The notes: generated by a model from the letters alone, not told the origin. A DNA stretch of 64,000 nt from Hyphomicrobiales bacterium (GCA_900468065.1 UBTA01000010.1:1-64000), one strand, 5' to 3'; positions 9,473-18,269 are shown, counted from the first letter of the stretch. Made by a program: numbers and translations.

Positions 9473-10246
9473 ATGCCGCATTTTGCCGCCAATTTGAGCA
9501 TGATGTTCACCGAAGTCGGCTTTCTGGATCGGTTTTCTGCTGCGGCGCATGCCGGGTTCGATGCGGTGGAATATCTGTTCCCTTATGCCTTCTCCGCGGA
9601 CGACATTGCGCAGCGACTACAGAAGTTTGGTCTCACCCAGGCGCTTTTCAATCTGCCGCCGGGAAACTGGGAAGCGGGGGAGCGCGGGCTCGCAGCGCTG
9701 CCGGGCCGACAGGAGGAATTCCGTGCCTCTGTGACGGCCGCGCTTGCATATGCCGCTGCGACCGGCGTGAAGCGCCTTCACGTCATGAGCGGCGTGGCTG
9801 ACAGGACGGATAGGGCGGCTTTGGCTACATATGGCCTATCGCTCGCTTATCTCTGCGACAAGGCCGGCGAAGCCGGACTGGATGTCTTGATCGAACCGAT
9901 CAATCCGCGTGACATGCCGGGATATTTCCTCAACGATTTTAGGTTTGCAGCCGATCTGATCGCCAATCTGGGTCATGCGAACTTGAAACTGCAGTTCGAT
10001 ATCTATCACCGCCAGATTATCCACGGCGATGTGTTGGTCGGCCTGCAGGCCATGATGCCGATGATCGGGCATGTTCAGATCGCAGCGGTGCCGCTGCGGC
10101 ATGAGCCGGGAACCGGAGAGTTGGATGATGTGCGTATCCTGCTTGAACTCGACAGGCTGGGCTACGACGGTTTCGTCGGCTGCGAGTATCGGCCTGCAGG
10201 ATCGACCCTCGATGGGCTGGGCTGGCTGAACGCGTTCCGAAGTTGA
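9473..10246 (+). CDS. otnI: 2-oxo-tetronate isomerase OtnI (hydroxypyruvate isomerase family)
   Basis: 257-aa TIM-barrel sugar isomerase (AP endonuclease 2 fold). It should convert 2-oxo-tetronate to 3-oxo-tetronate, feeding OtnK. Typical elements are FAANLSMMFTE at the N-terminus, GFDAVEYLFPY, then VLIEPINPRDMPGYFL with the metal-binding Glu. The QFDIYH segment and the closing GYDGFVGCEYRPAG with the second metal-ligand Glu complete the barrel. Length equals Hyi/OtnI proteins. The start is 1 bp after the ltnD stop. True hydroxypyruvate isomerase is the main alternative; the pathway context favours OtnI. Confidence 0.88.
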   Translation: MPHFAANLSMMFTEVGFLDRFSAAAHAGFDAVEYLFPYAFSADDIAQRLQKFGLTQALFNLPPGNWEAGERGLAALPGRQEEFRASVTAALAYAAATGVKRLHVMSGVADRTDRAALATYGLSLAYLCDKAGEAGLDVLIEPINPRDMPGYFLNDFRFAADLIANLGHANLKLQFDIYHRQIIHGDVLVGLQAMMPMIGHVQIAAVPLRHEPGTGELDDVRILLELDRLGYDGFVGCEYRPAGSTLDGLGWLNAFRS

Positions 10247-10611
10247 AGCGACGCCCTGTTTCTGTGAAGTTTTATGGCAGCATTGCCAGTGGTAATGAAT
10301 TTCCGGTGAGGAATTTGACCGGAAAGGCGGGCTTACCGGTTACAAACGCTGACCTACGGCTCATTTTATTGTGATTTGCGCACAATTGGCCAATAGTTAG
10401 AAATGGCGGTTGACGAGCGAGTCGATTAATTTGCAAAATGACAGCGCTGTCATTCATGTCGGTTCTGTAACGGGGCCACCGCAAATGGCGGTAGGGACGG
10501 GAACGTCACGATGGACGGAGCGCCAGGACGGCGAGGTTAGGGGAACACACCAGTCTTATACGCCGGAGGATAAAAGGCCCATACGGGCCGAGGCGATCGG
10601 GAGGAGATTTT
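10247..10611. other. Intergenic region before the broken sugar ABC locus
   Basis: No gene seen. It contains the operator palindrome at 10437-10454 and a GGAGGAGATTTT ribosome site just before the damaged permease start at 10612, showing that a transporter operon once began here. Confidence 0.5.
10437..10454. promoter_or_regulatory. 18-bp perfect palindrome, LacI-type operator
   Basis: AATGACAGCGCTGTCATT is perfectly symmetric about a central CG, the form bound by LacI/GalR proteins. It lies about 160 bp before the broken permease and 2 kb before an intact LacI gene. A near copy sits in the otnK/ltnD promoter at 8471. Confidence 0.65.
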
Positions 10612-11027
10612 ATGTCCGGTCCTATGAGGGACGATGCGCCGTCGACAGGTTCATCCGCAGGCCCGCTCAGCAAATTTGCGGCATGTGCGGCAGTTCAACG
10701 TGCTTCTGGCGCTCATCATCGTCGGTGTGCTGATCAGTCTCTACACGCCCTATTTTCTGACGACGAACGACCCGATGGGAGTGTTTCGGGAGTTCCCGCT
10801 GACGGCGATCGTGAGCATCTGCATGGTGATCATCACCGGCGGCATCGATCTGCCGGAGGGTTCGGCCATGGGGCTGGCGTCGCTGGTGACGGCTTTGTGT
10901 TTCGATGCAGGCGTTTCCACCTGTGGCAACATAGCAGCCTGTCTTGGGGGCGGCGTGATGTTTGGGTTCGTCAACGGCGCGCTGATCACCGTGATCGGCT
11001 TCCGCCCTTCATCGCAGCCTTAAAAGG
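10612..11027 (+). pseudogene. Truncated sugar ABC transporter permease (RbsC-like)
   Basis: The N-terminal third of a BPD_transp_2-family permease. The start ATG at 10612 has a good ribosome site, but a frameshift near 10670 moves the reading into the frame with FNVLLALIIVGVLISLYTPYF. ICMVIITGGIDLPEGSAMGLASLV is the conserved VIITGGIDLSVG-type loop, though with PEG for SVG. A second shift precedes PPFIAAL, after which the sequence jumps into an ABC ATPase. Roughly 200 residues of permease are missing. An intact paralogue of this loop is at 16111-17109. Confidence 0.8.
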
Positions 11028-11364
11028 TGCTGAACCTGTCCGGCGGCAACCAGCAGAAGGTGGTCATCGCCAAATGGGTGGCGCGGCGTCCGCGCATCGT
11101 GATCGTTGACGAGCCGTCGCGGGCATCGATATCGGCGCCAAATCCGAAGTCCATGCGCTTCTCAACAGTCTGGCGAAACAGGGCATTGCGAGCATCGTCG
11201 TCTACACCAACCTGCCGCAGATTCTCGCCATCAGCGACCGGATCGTCGTTCTGAAAGAGGGGCACATTAACGGGCGGATCGAACGCAGCAAAGCCACCCA
11301 AGATCGGATCATTCATGCCGCCACCGCTTGCGCGCAGATTTCAAGACACACTTTCCTGACATGA
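11028..11364 (+). pseudogene. C-terminal fragment of a sugar ABC ATPase (RbsA/XylG-like)
   Basis: It starts abruptly at the ABC signature [14 protein letters not shown], the form typical of the second nucleotide-binding domain of RbsA-type ATPases, followed by the Walker B region RIVIVDEP. A one- or two-base loss near 11120 shifts the frame. The continuation reads [20 protein letters not shown], then [21 protein letters not shown], ending at the stop at 11364. The N-terminal nucleotide-binding domain and Walker A are absent. It is joined directly to the permease remnant, so one deletion removed the permease 3-prime part and the ATPase 5-prime part. Confidence 0.82.
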
Positions 11365-11379
11365 AAACGGAGACTGAAA

Positions 11380-12273
11380 ATGACCAAACGCATCGTTTTT
11401 ACAGGTGGAACCGGCAAGGCCGGCCGTCATGCCGTGCCTCACTTGCTGAACAAGGGTTATTCCATCCTCAATGTTGACCTGAAGCCTCTGGACCTGACCG
11501 GAGTCAATACGTTGATCACCGACATCACGGATAGCGGCCAGGTCTTCAACGCCCTGACCACGCATTTCGGTTTTGACGGTTATGACGATGGCGCGCCGCC
11601 GTCGGCACCCGACGCCGTCGTGCATTTTGCCGCCATTCCGCGCGTCATGATCGAGCCCGACAACAAGACGTTTTCGGCAAACGTGGTCGGCACCTATAAT
11701 GTCATCGAAGCGGCCATGAAACTGGGCGTGCGCAAGGTCATCATCGCGTCGAGCGAGACCACCTATGGCGTCTGCTTTGCTGAAGGCGACAAGGATTTCC
11801 ATGCCTTTCCGCTCGAAGAAGACTATGACAGCGACCCGATGGACAGCTACGGCCTGTCGAAGGTCGTCAACGAGAAGACGGCGCGCGCGTTCGCGATGCG
11901 CTATGGCGCGGATGTCTATGCCCTGCGCATCGGCAACGTGATCGAGCCGCACGAATATGTGAATTTCCCCGGCTATATCGACAATCCGATGTCGCGCAAG
12001 CGCAACGCCTGGAGTTATATCGACGCCCGCGATCTCGGCGAGATCGTACATCTGTGCATCGAAAAGGATGGCCTTGGCTATCAGGTCTTCAACGCCGTCA
12101 ACGATACGATCACCGCCGATCTGCCGACCCCTGAATTCCTCGCCAAATACTGCCCGGGTACGCCGGTATGGCGGGAGATAGGGCCGGATGAGGCGCCGAT
12201 TTCAAACCGGAAGGCTCGTGAAGTTCTGGGGTTCAAAGAAGCGCATCCTTGGAAGAACTACGTCAAGCGCTGA
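11380..12273 (+). CDS. NAD-dependent epimerase/dehydratase family protein (extended SDR)
   Basis: 297-aa intact extended SDR. TGGTGKAGRH at residues 8-17 is the NAD-binding glycine motif. DAVVHFAAIPR follows, SSETTYG supplies the active-site Ser/Thr, and DSYGLSK carries the catalytic Tyr-x3-Lys. SYIDARDLGEIVHLCIE is typical of nucleotide-sugar or uronate-type SDRs. GGAGACTGAAA lies before the ATG, and the start is 15 bp after the ATPase remnant, so it was once part of that sugar transporter operon. It probably oxidises or epimerises the sugar the lost transporter imported. A specific substrate cannot be named; uronate dehydrogenase-like activity is one possibility. Confidence 0.78.
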   Translation: MTKRIVFTGGTGKAGRHAVPHLLNKGYSILNVDLKPLDLTGVNTLITDITDSGQVFNALTTHFGFDGYDDGAPPSAPDAVVHFAAIPRVMIEPDNKTFSANVVGTYNVIEAAMKLGVRKVIIASSETTYGVCFAEGDKDFHAFPLEEDYDSDPMDSYGLSKVVNEKTARAFAMRYGADVYALRIGNVIEPHEYVNFPGYIDNPMSRKRNAWSYIDARDLGEIVHLCIEKDGLGYQVFNAVNDTITADLPTPEFLAKYCPGTPVWREIGPDEAPISNRKAREVLGFKEAHPWKNYVKR

Positions 12274-12399
12274 TCCCCGCGTATGTCCGAGGGGGATTTG
12301 CTTTTCCAGCCTCGGCCAAATATCGTGAGCGGAGAGCTAGGAGTTGACGGTGGCGATTGGCCACCGTTTAGGCCTGTCGCAAAGGGGAGCAAGCAGACG

Positions 12400-13425
12400 A
12401 TGACGACACGGCAGCGCCTGCCCGATCGAAAATCCAAGATCACATTGCGGGAAGTAGCGCTGCGCGCCGACGTTAGCGAATCCACAGTGTCGCGCATCAT
12501 GCGCAACCATTCGGTGGTGGCCGATGCGACACGCGAGAAAGTCATGGAAACCGTTCGAGCGCTCGGCTACGTCCAAAACCGCATTGCCGGCTCGCTCGCC
12601 TCGCTTGATTCCCATCTCATCGGCGTCGTCATTCCATCGCTGTCGAATATCGTTTTTCCCGAGGTCATCCAGGGGGTGCATGAAGCTCTCAAGGCCTCGG
12701 ATTTCCAGGCCGTCATCAGCACGACCGAATACGACATCGAGCGCGAGGAGGTTATGGTGCGTGGACTGCTGGCTTGGAAGCCCGCGGCCATCCTGATCGC
12801 CGGTTTCGATCACACGATGGCGACCCGGCGTATGCTCGATCGCAGCGGCGTGCGGGTGGTCGAATTGATGGACATCGACAGCGCGCCGATCGATATCGCG
12901 GTCGGCATGTCCCACCGGAAGGCAGGTTATGCGACCGCTAAGCATCTTATTTCGCGCGGTTATCGCCATTTCGGTTATGTCGGTCACAATTGGGCGGCCG
13001 ATCGCCGTGCTCGCCTGCGCTACGATGGGCTGAGGGAGGCCCTGGGCGAAGCGGATCTGTCGATCAAGGCGCATGCGATTTCGGATGGGCCAAGCTCCGT
13101 TGCAACCGGCCGCGAACAGACCAGACATCTGCGCGCGATGGCGCCTGAGATCGACGTTGCCGTCTATTCCAACGATGATATGGCCGTTGGCGGCGTTTTC
13201 CACAGTATGAGTGCCGGAATTTCCTTACCGACAGACATGGCCATTTTCGGCTTCAACGGACTGGAGATCGGCCGCGAACTTCCGCAGCCTCTCTCCACAT
13301 TGCGCTCCAATCGCTTCATGATCGGCAAGAGAGCGATCGAAGCCATTCTAGAGTCGCCCCAGCGATCCAATCGACCGGTGGTCATCGACACCGGCTTTGA
13401 AGTTTTTGACGGTGCCACAGCTTGA
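12400..13425 (+). CDS. LacI-family transcriptional regulator
   Basis: 341-aa repressor-type protein. The N-terminal helix-turn-helix ITLREVALRADVSESTVSR lies at about residues 13-31 and the hinge helix NRIAGSLAS near 60. The periplasmic-binding-like effector domain starts at LIGVVIPSLSN and ends with the dimerisation part. The ATG at 12400, after AAAGGGGAGC, gives the usual family length; the frame is open 117 bp further upstream without support. It follows the SDR by 126 bp and is the best candidate for binding the palindromes at 8471 and 10437. The effector is probably a sugar or sugar acid of this locus. Confidence 0.87.
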   Translation: MTTRQRLPDRKSKITLREVALRADVSESTVSRIMRNHSVVADATREKVMETVRALGYVQNRIAGSLASLDSHLIGVVIPSLSNIVFPEVIQGVHEALKASDFQAVISTTEYDIEREEVMVRGLLAWKPAAILIAGFDHTMATRRMLDRSGVRVVELMDIDSAPIDIAVGMSHRKAGYATAKHLISRGYRHFGYVGHNWAADRRARLRYDGLREALGEADLSIKAHAISDGPSSVATGREQTRHLRAMAPEIDVAVYSNDDMAVGGVFHSMSAGISLPTDMAIFGFNGLEIGRELPQPLSTLRSNRFMIGKRAIEAILESPQRSNRPVVIDTGFEVFDGATA

Positions 13426-13583
13426 TCTTGTAATAATTGCTCTCAAAACGCTCACCCTGGAATTTAGGCCCGCCGCGTATATTTGGGCAGGGCTGAAGCG
13501 ATGTAATGACGCGTTGGTCTGGGATCAAATTTCAACTTTTTGCGTTTATTTGGCTGTGATCGAAAATAGCAAACTGATCCAGC

Positions 13584-13838
13584 ATGCCGCACAAGCGTGA
13601 CGCCGCCCGCTGCCATCACATCTGAAAAATGAATTTCAGGGTGACGAATTGGGCTGAGTATGTGGCGGGCCTTTGCCGCCGTGGCAGTTTAACTCTTTGG
13701 ATAACGCCCGAAGCGTTGGCGGGCTGGGCAGCCCCACGTGGCAAAACGCGCGGTGGGCAGCCTCTCTATTCGGATCTAACGATCGAAACTACTCTGATGC
13801 TAGGCATGGTGTTTGGGCTGCATTTGCGAGCATTATAG
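13584..13838 (+). pseudogene. IS5-family transposase remnant (N-terminal)
   Basis: The reading starts MPHKRDAARCHHI, hits an in-frame TGA at 13623, then continues FRVTNWAEYVAGLCRRGSLT, LWITPEALAGW, GGQPLYSDLTIETTLMLGMVFGLHLRAL. This is the characteristic N-terminus of an IS5-group DDE transposase of alphaproteobacteria. The catalytic DDE part is absent, so only about 85 codons remain. Inverted terminal repeats were not identified. The 158 bp between the LacI stop and this fragment hold nothing recognisable. Confidence 0.75.
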
Positions 13839-14096
13839 CTCGTCTCGAAGAAAGTCATCGCGGTTCGATTCCCTTCAAGGCGAGGGGTTTGCTGAGATCG
13901 TGACAATAATTGAAGCGAATTGTTGTTTAATGATCCCAGGGAAAACCAGTAACCCACCGACAGAGAAACGCTCTATTGAAGGGTGGGCGGGGGAGCTTCA
14001 ATCGAAGTAAGGGGAAAGCCCCCATTATCAGGCAATCGAAAGGCACCTTGGAAGACAGCTGCCGCAGTCGGTTCAGCATTTTTCCCGTCTGCCCTT

Positions 14097-14117
14097 ATGC
14101 GGAAATAATTTCCGCAT
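14097..14117. repeat. Perfect inverted repeat, 10-bp arms
   Basis: Arms ATGCGGAAAT and ATTTCCGCAT flank a single A. It sits alone in otherwise non-coding IS-derived DNA, between the IS5 and IS21 remnants. It may be the end or recombination site of a lost mobile element. Confidence 0.5.
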
Positions 14118-14305
14118 GAGAAGCAACAAAGGAAGCTCATCAGCGGCTGTGATGACGCGTTTCTCCCCGGCGGCGGCGCCGGTCAGCGGCAGATTCAGGG
14201 TCTTAACCTGCTTCGTTTCTGTGATGTCTGGCCATTATCCCCGTCTCATCAACAGCTGCAAGTTCTCCGGAAGAGACAACGCAATGTGCGGTAGCCTATT
14301 CAACA

Positions 14306-14411
14306 TCATGAAAGATCTTCCCCGGACAAGTCGCTACGATGTGCGTTGTGAACGAGGTGATCGAGGATGGCGGCGGCGTATCTTGGATTGCCGATGACCT
14401 CATGTCAGGCC
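14306..14411 (-). pseudogene. IS21-family IstB ATPase remnant (C-terminus)
   Basis: On the minus strand, HEVIGNPRYAAAILDHLVHN followed by AHRSDLSGEDLS and a stop is the C-terminal signature of the IS21 helper protein IstB. The codon just before HEV is a TGA where a Trp codon is expected. Only about 33 codons survive; no istA sequence is visible next to it. Confidence 0.7.
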
Positions 14412-14501
14412 GAAACGGGGGGCTGCCTGGTGATGATTGGTCCAGTGAACCGCGTTATACAGGCGACACTTGGCCAGGTGGAGAGCCCAGCGAGCGGGAC
14501 A

Positions 14502-16034
14502 TGACGGGCAAAACAACGATTCTGCTAACGGGCTCACAGGCAAGGTCGGTCAGGCCTTGATTGCAAGGCTGCAGGAGACCATGCCGGACGCTAAGCCAGG
14601 CTTTGGTCTCTTTGGAGATGTGTGCGGAATGATTGTCGAGGATCAACCTGATTGCCGATGTGTCCGATCCGGCTGCGGCCTTCTCCAAGACCTACACCTG
14701 GCGATAGACGCACAAGACGGCCGCACGCCATCTTCTGCTCAAACTCAACCTCACGACGTTCCAGATAGTAGCGCATCTTGTGGGGCTTGATTTGCTCGTG
14801 GCTAAGAAGCTTGCTCACCGTGCCCTGAACCAGACGGGCCAGACAGGGATGTCCGGCCTGCGGTCCGTGCTCGCGCGCATGGCGGGCCAAAAGCCACGTC
14901 GTCCACAGTTCGTGCGGGTAGCCTTGCTCCTTGCTTTGTCGCACGCCAAAGACACCAGCCAGGCTTTCGCCTCCGGTGTGATCACCGGCTCTTTGCCCGG
15001 CCGCGGCCGGTCGTCGAGTGCTGCAAGCAAACCATCGCTTTGGGCCCGCTCGACACTGCGCTGGACCGTCTGATGATGAACGCCAAGCCTTCGTCCCACG
15101 GCAAGAACGACGGGTTGTCGCGATAAGCCAGCAGTATAGCCGAGCGCGATACCCGACGAGCTGGTTCGGCTCGAGACTGCGAAAGTGCCGTCAACGTTTC
15201 AATCTCCTCCTCGCTCATCGCCAACGCGATCACACGTCGCCTCGGTACCATGATGAAACTCCTCGCTTGAACATCTCAAAGCGAGGAATCCACCAAAGCC
15301 TCGCAGGTTCCCCAAAATGACGAACTCAAGGAATCGATCGTCTAGTTGGAGGCGTTCCGTCTGTCGCCTACGGCGCAACGTTTCGTCCTGATCGGAGGGG
15401 ATGGCGGGATCGGCCATTTCTTCCACAAGCATCCAGCACGGATCACCGACGCTGCGCCGCACGTGGCCTATCCTGGCTGCTGTACCCTATCGAAGGTGCT
15501 GGAAGAGGTGATGGTCCAGCAGTTGGCCATCCAATATGGCGTTGACTGGTGTTGCCTTCGGGCGCTCTGGATCATGGAGAAGGAAGACTTCAGCTACACT
15601 CTATCCTTCGGCGATGATCTGTTCGGCGGGCGGGACTGGAAGACCATGATTTAACCCCATGTGGCGCAGACAGCGCGGGACAGCAATGCCGTGCCAATGT
15701 TGCGCGACCGCGATGGAAAGGCGCTGAAGCACAACTTCGTTCATCCCGACGATCTGGTCTCCGCCATGCTTCTGGCACTGGTCACACCCGAGGTGCGACA
15801 GAAATGTGGACGAACCGGTGGATTATGGCGCGTTGGCGGAATTCCTATCGCTGACGCGCGCCTTGCAATCTATCGATATTGCTAGCGCCCTTGCAGCAAC
15901 TGGCACGACAACTGCCGCGCCAAGGTAGAAGTGGGCTGGCGGCCGCGCTATGATCTTGTCCGCTTGGTCGACGCCGTGTGGGACTACCGGCGTGCGGAGG
16001 GTGATCCTCGCAAGGTCTGGCACCCCCCGGGTAA
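14502..16034 (+). pseudogene. Extended-SDR epimerase gene split by an IS630 remnant
   Basis: The N-terminus MTGKTTILLTG, then after a frameshift TGKVGQALIARLQE, occupies 14502-14580. The homology breaks into the IS630 remnant and resumes at about 15345. The resumed part reads RFVLIGGDGGIGHFFHKHPA, LSKVLEEVMVQQLAIQYGVD, WIMEKEDFSYTLSFGDD, then LKHNFVHPDDLVSAMLLAL, NVDEPVDYGALAEFLSLTRA, and GWRPRYDLVRLVDAVWDYRR. Several frameshifts and an internal TAA at 15653 are present. The catalytic Tyr of YxxxK is replaced by Cys in CCTLSK. The gene was probably a sugar-locus SDR functioning with the ABC transporter next door; it is now dead. Confidence 0.78.
14585..15251 (-). mobile_element. IS630-family transposase remnant, frameshifted
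   Basis: Minus-strand reading from the ATG at 15251: MVPRRRVIALAMSEEEIETL, then RRVSRSAILLAYRDNPSF. After a frameshift comes VGRRLGVHHQTVQRSVERAQ, then DGLLAALDDRPRPGKEPVIT, the helix-turn-helix domain of IS630/Tc1-type transposases. Next are GYPHELWTTWLLARHAREHG, LLSHEQIKPHKMRYYLERRE, and DNHSAHISKETKAWL with a catalytic Asp. The region after KAWL with the last DDE residue is missing, and at least three frameshifts occur. It interrupts the SDR pseudogene at 14502-16034. Terminal repeats are not identified. Confidence 0.8.
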
Positions 16035-16110
16035 GCGATCCGGGTCACGGCCCACTCGCTCAGGCCTTAAGCGCTGCGGCCTCGGATCTCAGGCCCCAGA
16101 CAATCGGGCT

Positions 16111-17109
16111 TCAGTCGCTGCGGCGAAAATTCGCCAGGCGGTCGAATAGAACAGCAAACAGGATCGCGCCGCCGATGAAGGCGCCCTGCCAGAAGGCATT
16201 GATGCCAAGCAGGCCGAGGCTGTTGCGGATCACTTCGATCAGCATCGCGCCGATGATGGCGCCAAGCGCCGTGCCGCCGCCGCCGGCAAGGTTGGCCCCT
16301 CCGATAACGGCCGCAGCAATGACCTGCAATTCCATGCCGGCACCTATATTGGTCGTCACAGCCCCGAGCCAGCCGGTCTGGATGATACCCGCGATCCCGG
16401 CAGACAATGCCGAAATCATGTAAACGGCCACCTTGATGACGCGCACGGGCACGCCGGTCGTCGTCGCTGCATGTTCGTTGCCGCCGATGGCGAACAGATA
16501 CCGTCCGAATTGCGTGTTGCGCAGCACGAACCCGGTGATCAGGGCGAGAATGATCATGAACACAACGGGATTCGCGATCCCGAAGAGCCAAGCTCCGCCG
16601 CCGAGGTCCAGAAGCTTGGCGTGGTCCGGGCCGAACTCGAACACCACCGTATTGCCCGAGGCCACCATCGCCAGACTGCGCGCGATGGACAGCATGCCGA
16701 GCGTCACCACAAAGGGCGGTAACCCGACGTATGCAATGAGAGCTCCGTTGACTGCCCCCACGATCAGCGCCGTCGCAACGGCGGAAAGAATGCCCACCTC
16801 GATCGAATAGCCGGCATGCATGGTGACGGCCAGCACCATGGACGACAGGCAAAGAACCGATCCGACCGACAGGTCGATCCCGCCGGTGATGATGACCATC
16901 GTCATCCCGAGCGCGATGATCGCCACGAAGGTGACGTTGCGGGTGATGTTGTAGAGATTCTTCGACGTGGCAAAGCTGTCGGTGGCCATCGACAATGCCA
17001 GGGAGGCGGTGATCACCGCAATGAATACCCAGAACGTCTGACTGCCGAGCAAGCCCGATCGCCAGGACTGCTGCCGTTTGTCAATCGCTTCGCTGAGGGA
17101 ATTGGACAT
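16111..17109 (-). CDS. Sugar ABC transporter permease (RbsC/FrcC-like, CUT2)
   Basis: 332-aa inner-membrane permease of the BPD_transp_2 family with about 8-10 hydrophobic segments. TMVIITGGIDLSVGSVLCLS (about residues 79-98) is the hallmark loop, LPPFVVTLGMLSIARSLA the conserved mid-protein segment, and GGANLAGGGGTALGAIIGAM the C-terminal EAA-like loop contacting the ATPase. It is downstream of the ATPase gene (17144-17884) in a minus-strand unit, 34 bp apart, divergent from the binding-protein gene. It is complete, unlike its damaged relative at 10612. Confidence 0.9.
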   Translation of the reverse strand: MSNSLSEAIDKRQQSWRSGLLGSQTFWVFIAVITASLALSMATDSFATSKNLYNITRNVTFVAIIALGMTMVIITGGIDLSVGSVLCLSSMVLAVTMHAGYSIEVGILSAVATALIVGAVNGALIAYVGLPPFVVTLGMLSIARSLAMVASGNTVVFEFGPDHAKLLDLGGGAWLFGIANPVVFMIILALITGFVLRNTQFGRYLFAIGGNEHAATTTGVPVRVIKVAVYMISALSAGIAGIIQTGWLGAVTTNIGAGMELQVIAAAVIGGANLAGGGGTALGAIIGAMLIEVIRNSLGLLGINAFWQGAFIGGAILFAVLFDRLANFRRSD

Positions 17110-17143
17110 TTGAAACCTTTCGGCTCTCGAACAAAGGAACGGA

Positions 17144-17884
17144 TCAGACGGTTTCTATCGCGCCGGTGATCAGGCCGGTCACTTCTTCTGCCGAACTGTC
17201 GGCGATCTTGCGATCGGCAACCTTGGTGCCACGGCGCATCACTATCACCCTGTCGGCGACGGCGAAGAGGTCGGGCATCCGGTGGCTGATCAGAACCACG
17301 GTGATGCCCTGATCGCGCAGGCGACGGATCAGGTTCAGCACCTCGGCCACTTGTCGGACGGAAATGGCCGCCGTCGGCTCGTCCATCAGGACGATCTTCG
17401 CGTCGCTCAGCCGGGTGCGCGCAATAGCAACGGCTTGGCGTTGGCCGCCCGACATGCGCTTGACCAGATCGCGCGGCCGGGTTTCGGACTTGAGCTCGGT
17501 GAAGATTTCCGCCGCGCGGCGGTACATGGCCTTGTAGTCTAGGATCTTGAACGGGCCGACGCCCATCTTCAGCTCGCGCCCGAGAAACACGTTGGCGGCA
17601 GCTGTCAAATTGTTGCAGAGTGCCAGATCCTGGTGGACGATTTCGATGCCGTGCCTGCGGGCTTCCAGCGGGCGGTGGAGCACCACTTCGGCACCGTCCA
17701 TCAGCATTGTGCCGCTGCTCGGCCGGAAGTTGCCGGCGATCATCTTGACCAGCGTGGATTTGCCGGCGCCATTGTCCCCCATCAGGCCAATCACTTCGCC
17801 GGCTTCAAGGGAAAAGGAGACGTCTTTGACCGCCTCGATGGCACCGAAGTGCTTGGAAATATGTCTGAGCTCAAGAACTGCCAA
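17144..17884 (-). CDS. Sugar ABC transporter ATP-binding protein, single domain (FrcA-like)
   Basis: Energises sugar import with the permease downstream. Walker A is GDNGAGKSTLVKM, the signature RMSGGQRQAVAIARTR, Walker B KIVLMDEPTAAI, and the switch histidine is in LISHRM. Unlike RbsA it has only one nucleotide-binding domain (about 246 aa), as in FrcA-type transporters, so it should dimerise. I prefer the TTG start at 17884, which gives LAVLELRHISKHFG and has GGGGAGGG ahead; an ATG at 17920 would add 12 residues but lacks a ribosome site. Confidence 0.87.
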   Translation of the reverse strand: MAVLELRHISKHFGAIEAVKDVSFSLEAGEVIGLMGDNGAGKSTLVKMIAGNFRPSSGTMLMDGAEVVLHRPLEARRHGIEIVHQDLALCNNLTAAANVFLGRELKMGVGPFKILDYKAMYRRAAEIFTELKSETRPRDLVKRMSGGQRQAVAIARTRLSDAKIVLMDEPTAAISVRQVAEVLNLIRRLRDQGITVVLISHRMPDLFAVADRVIVMRRGTKVADRKIADSSAEEVTGLITGAIETV

Positions 17885-18269
17885 TCGAAGCCAACCCTCC
17901 CCGCCTGCCGCAAGACCCATCACCGTCCGGTCGATCGGTCCCAGGCGACCCCCGTCAATTCATTGACCCCTATGACATGAGGCAAATGGATTCCAGAATT
18001 ATGAAACGGCCGGCATCCTCCTGCCACCGCTGTAAAAACGCTAACAGACGCGCCAGCAAAGTCAATGAAATCGAAAGGACAAAACGCCCGGTTCTATTTG
18101 TAATACTTTTTAATCTGTTCCTGCCGGTATCACTTGACGTCAAAGCGCTTTCGCTGTCATCTGTACTAGCTTTGGATCTGTGGTTTTGGGAGATCGACTA
18201 AGTAAGCGCGCTCACGCACTGAGAAACAATCTGCACAACTTATTCGGCCATTTTGGGAGGAGTGACCAC
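17885..18269. other. Divergent promoter region of the sugar ABC transporter
   Basis: No gene. It separates the ATPase (minus) from the binding-protein gene (plus) and contains AAAGCGCTTT at 18142-18151 and a half site CGCTGTCAT at 18152-18160 resembling one arm of the 10437 palindrome. Confidence 0.5.
18142..18151. promoter_or_regulatory. Possible LacI-type operator
   Basis: AAAGCGCTTT is a perfect 10-bp palindrome with the central CG of LacI-family sites. It lies about 120 bp before the binding-protein start in the divergent promoter region and is followed by GCTGTCAT, one arm of the 10437 operator. Short, so only tentative. Confidence 0.4.

Noticed and set aside
13845-13890. GGTTCGATTCCC, resembling a tRNA T-arm
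   Set aside because: No acceptor, D or anticodon arms can be folded around it and no CCA-like end follows; at most a chance match or old attachment-site debris.
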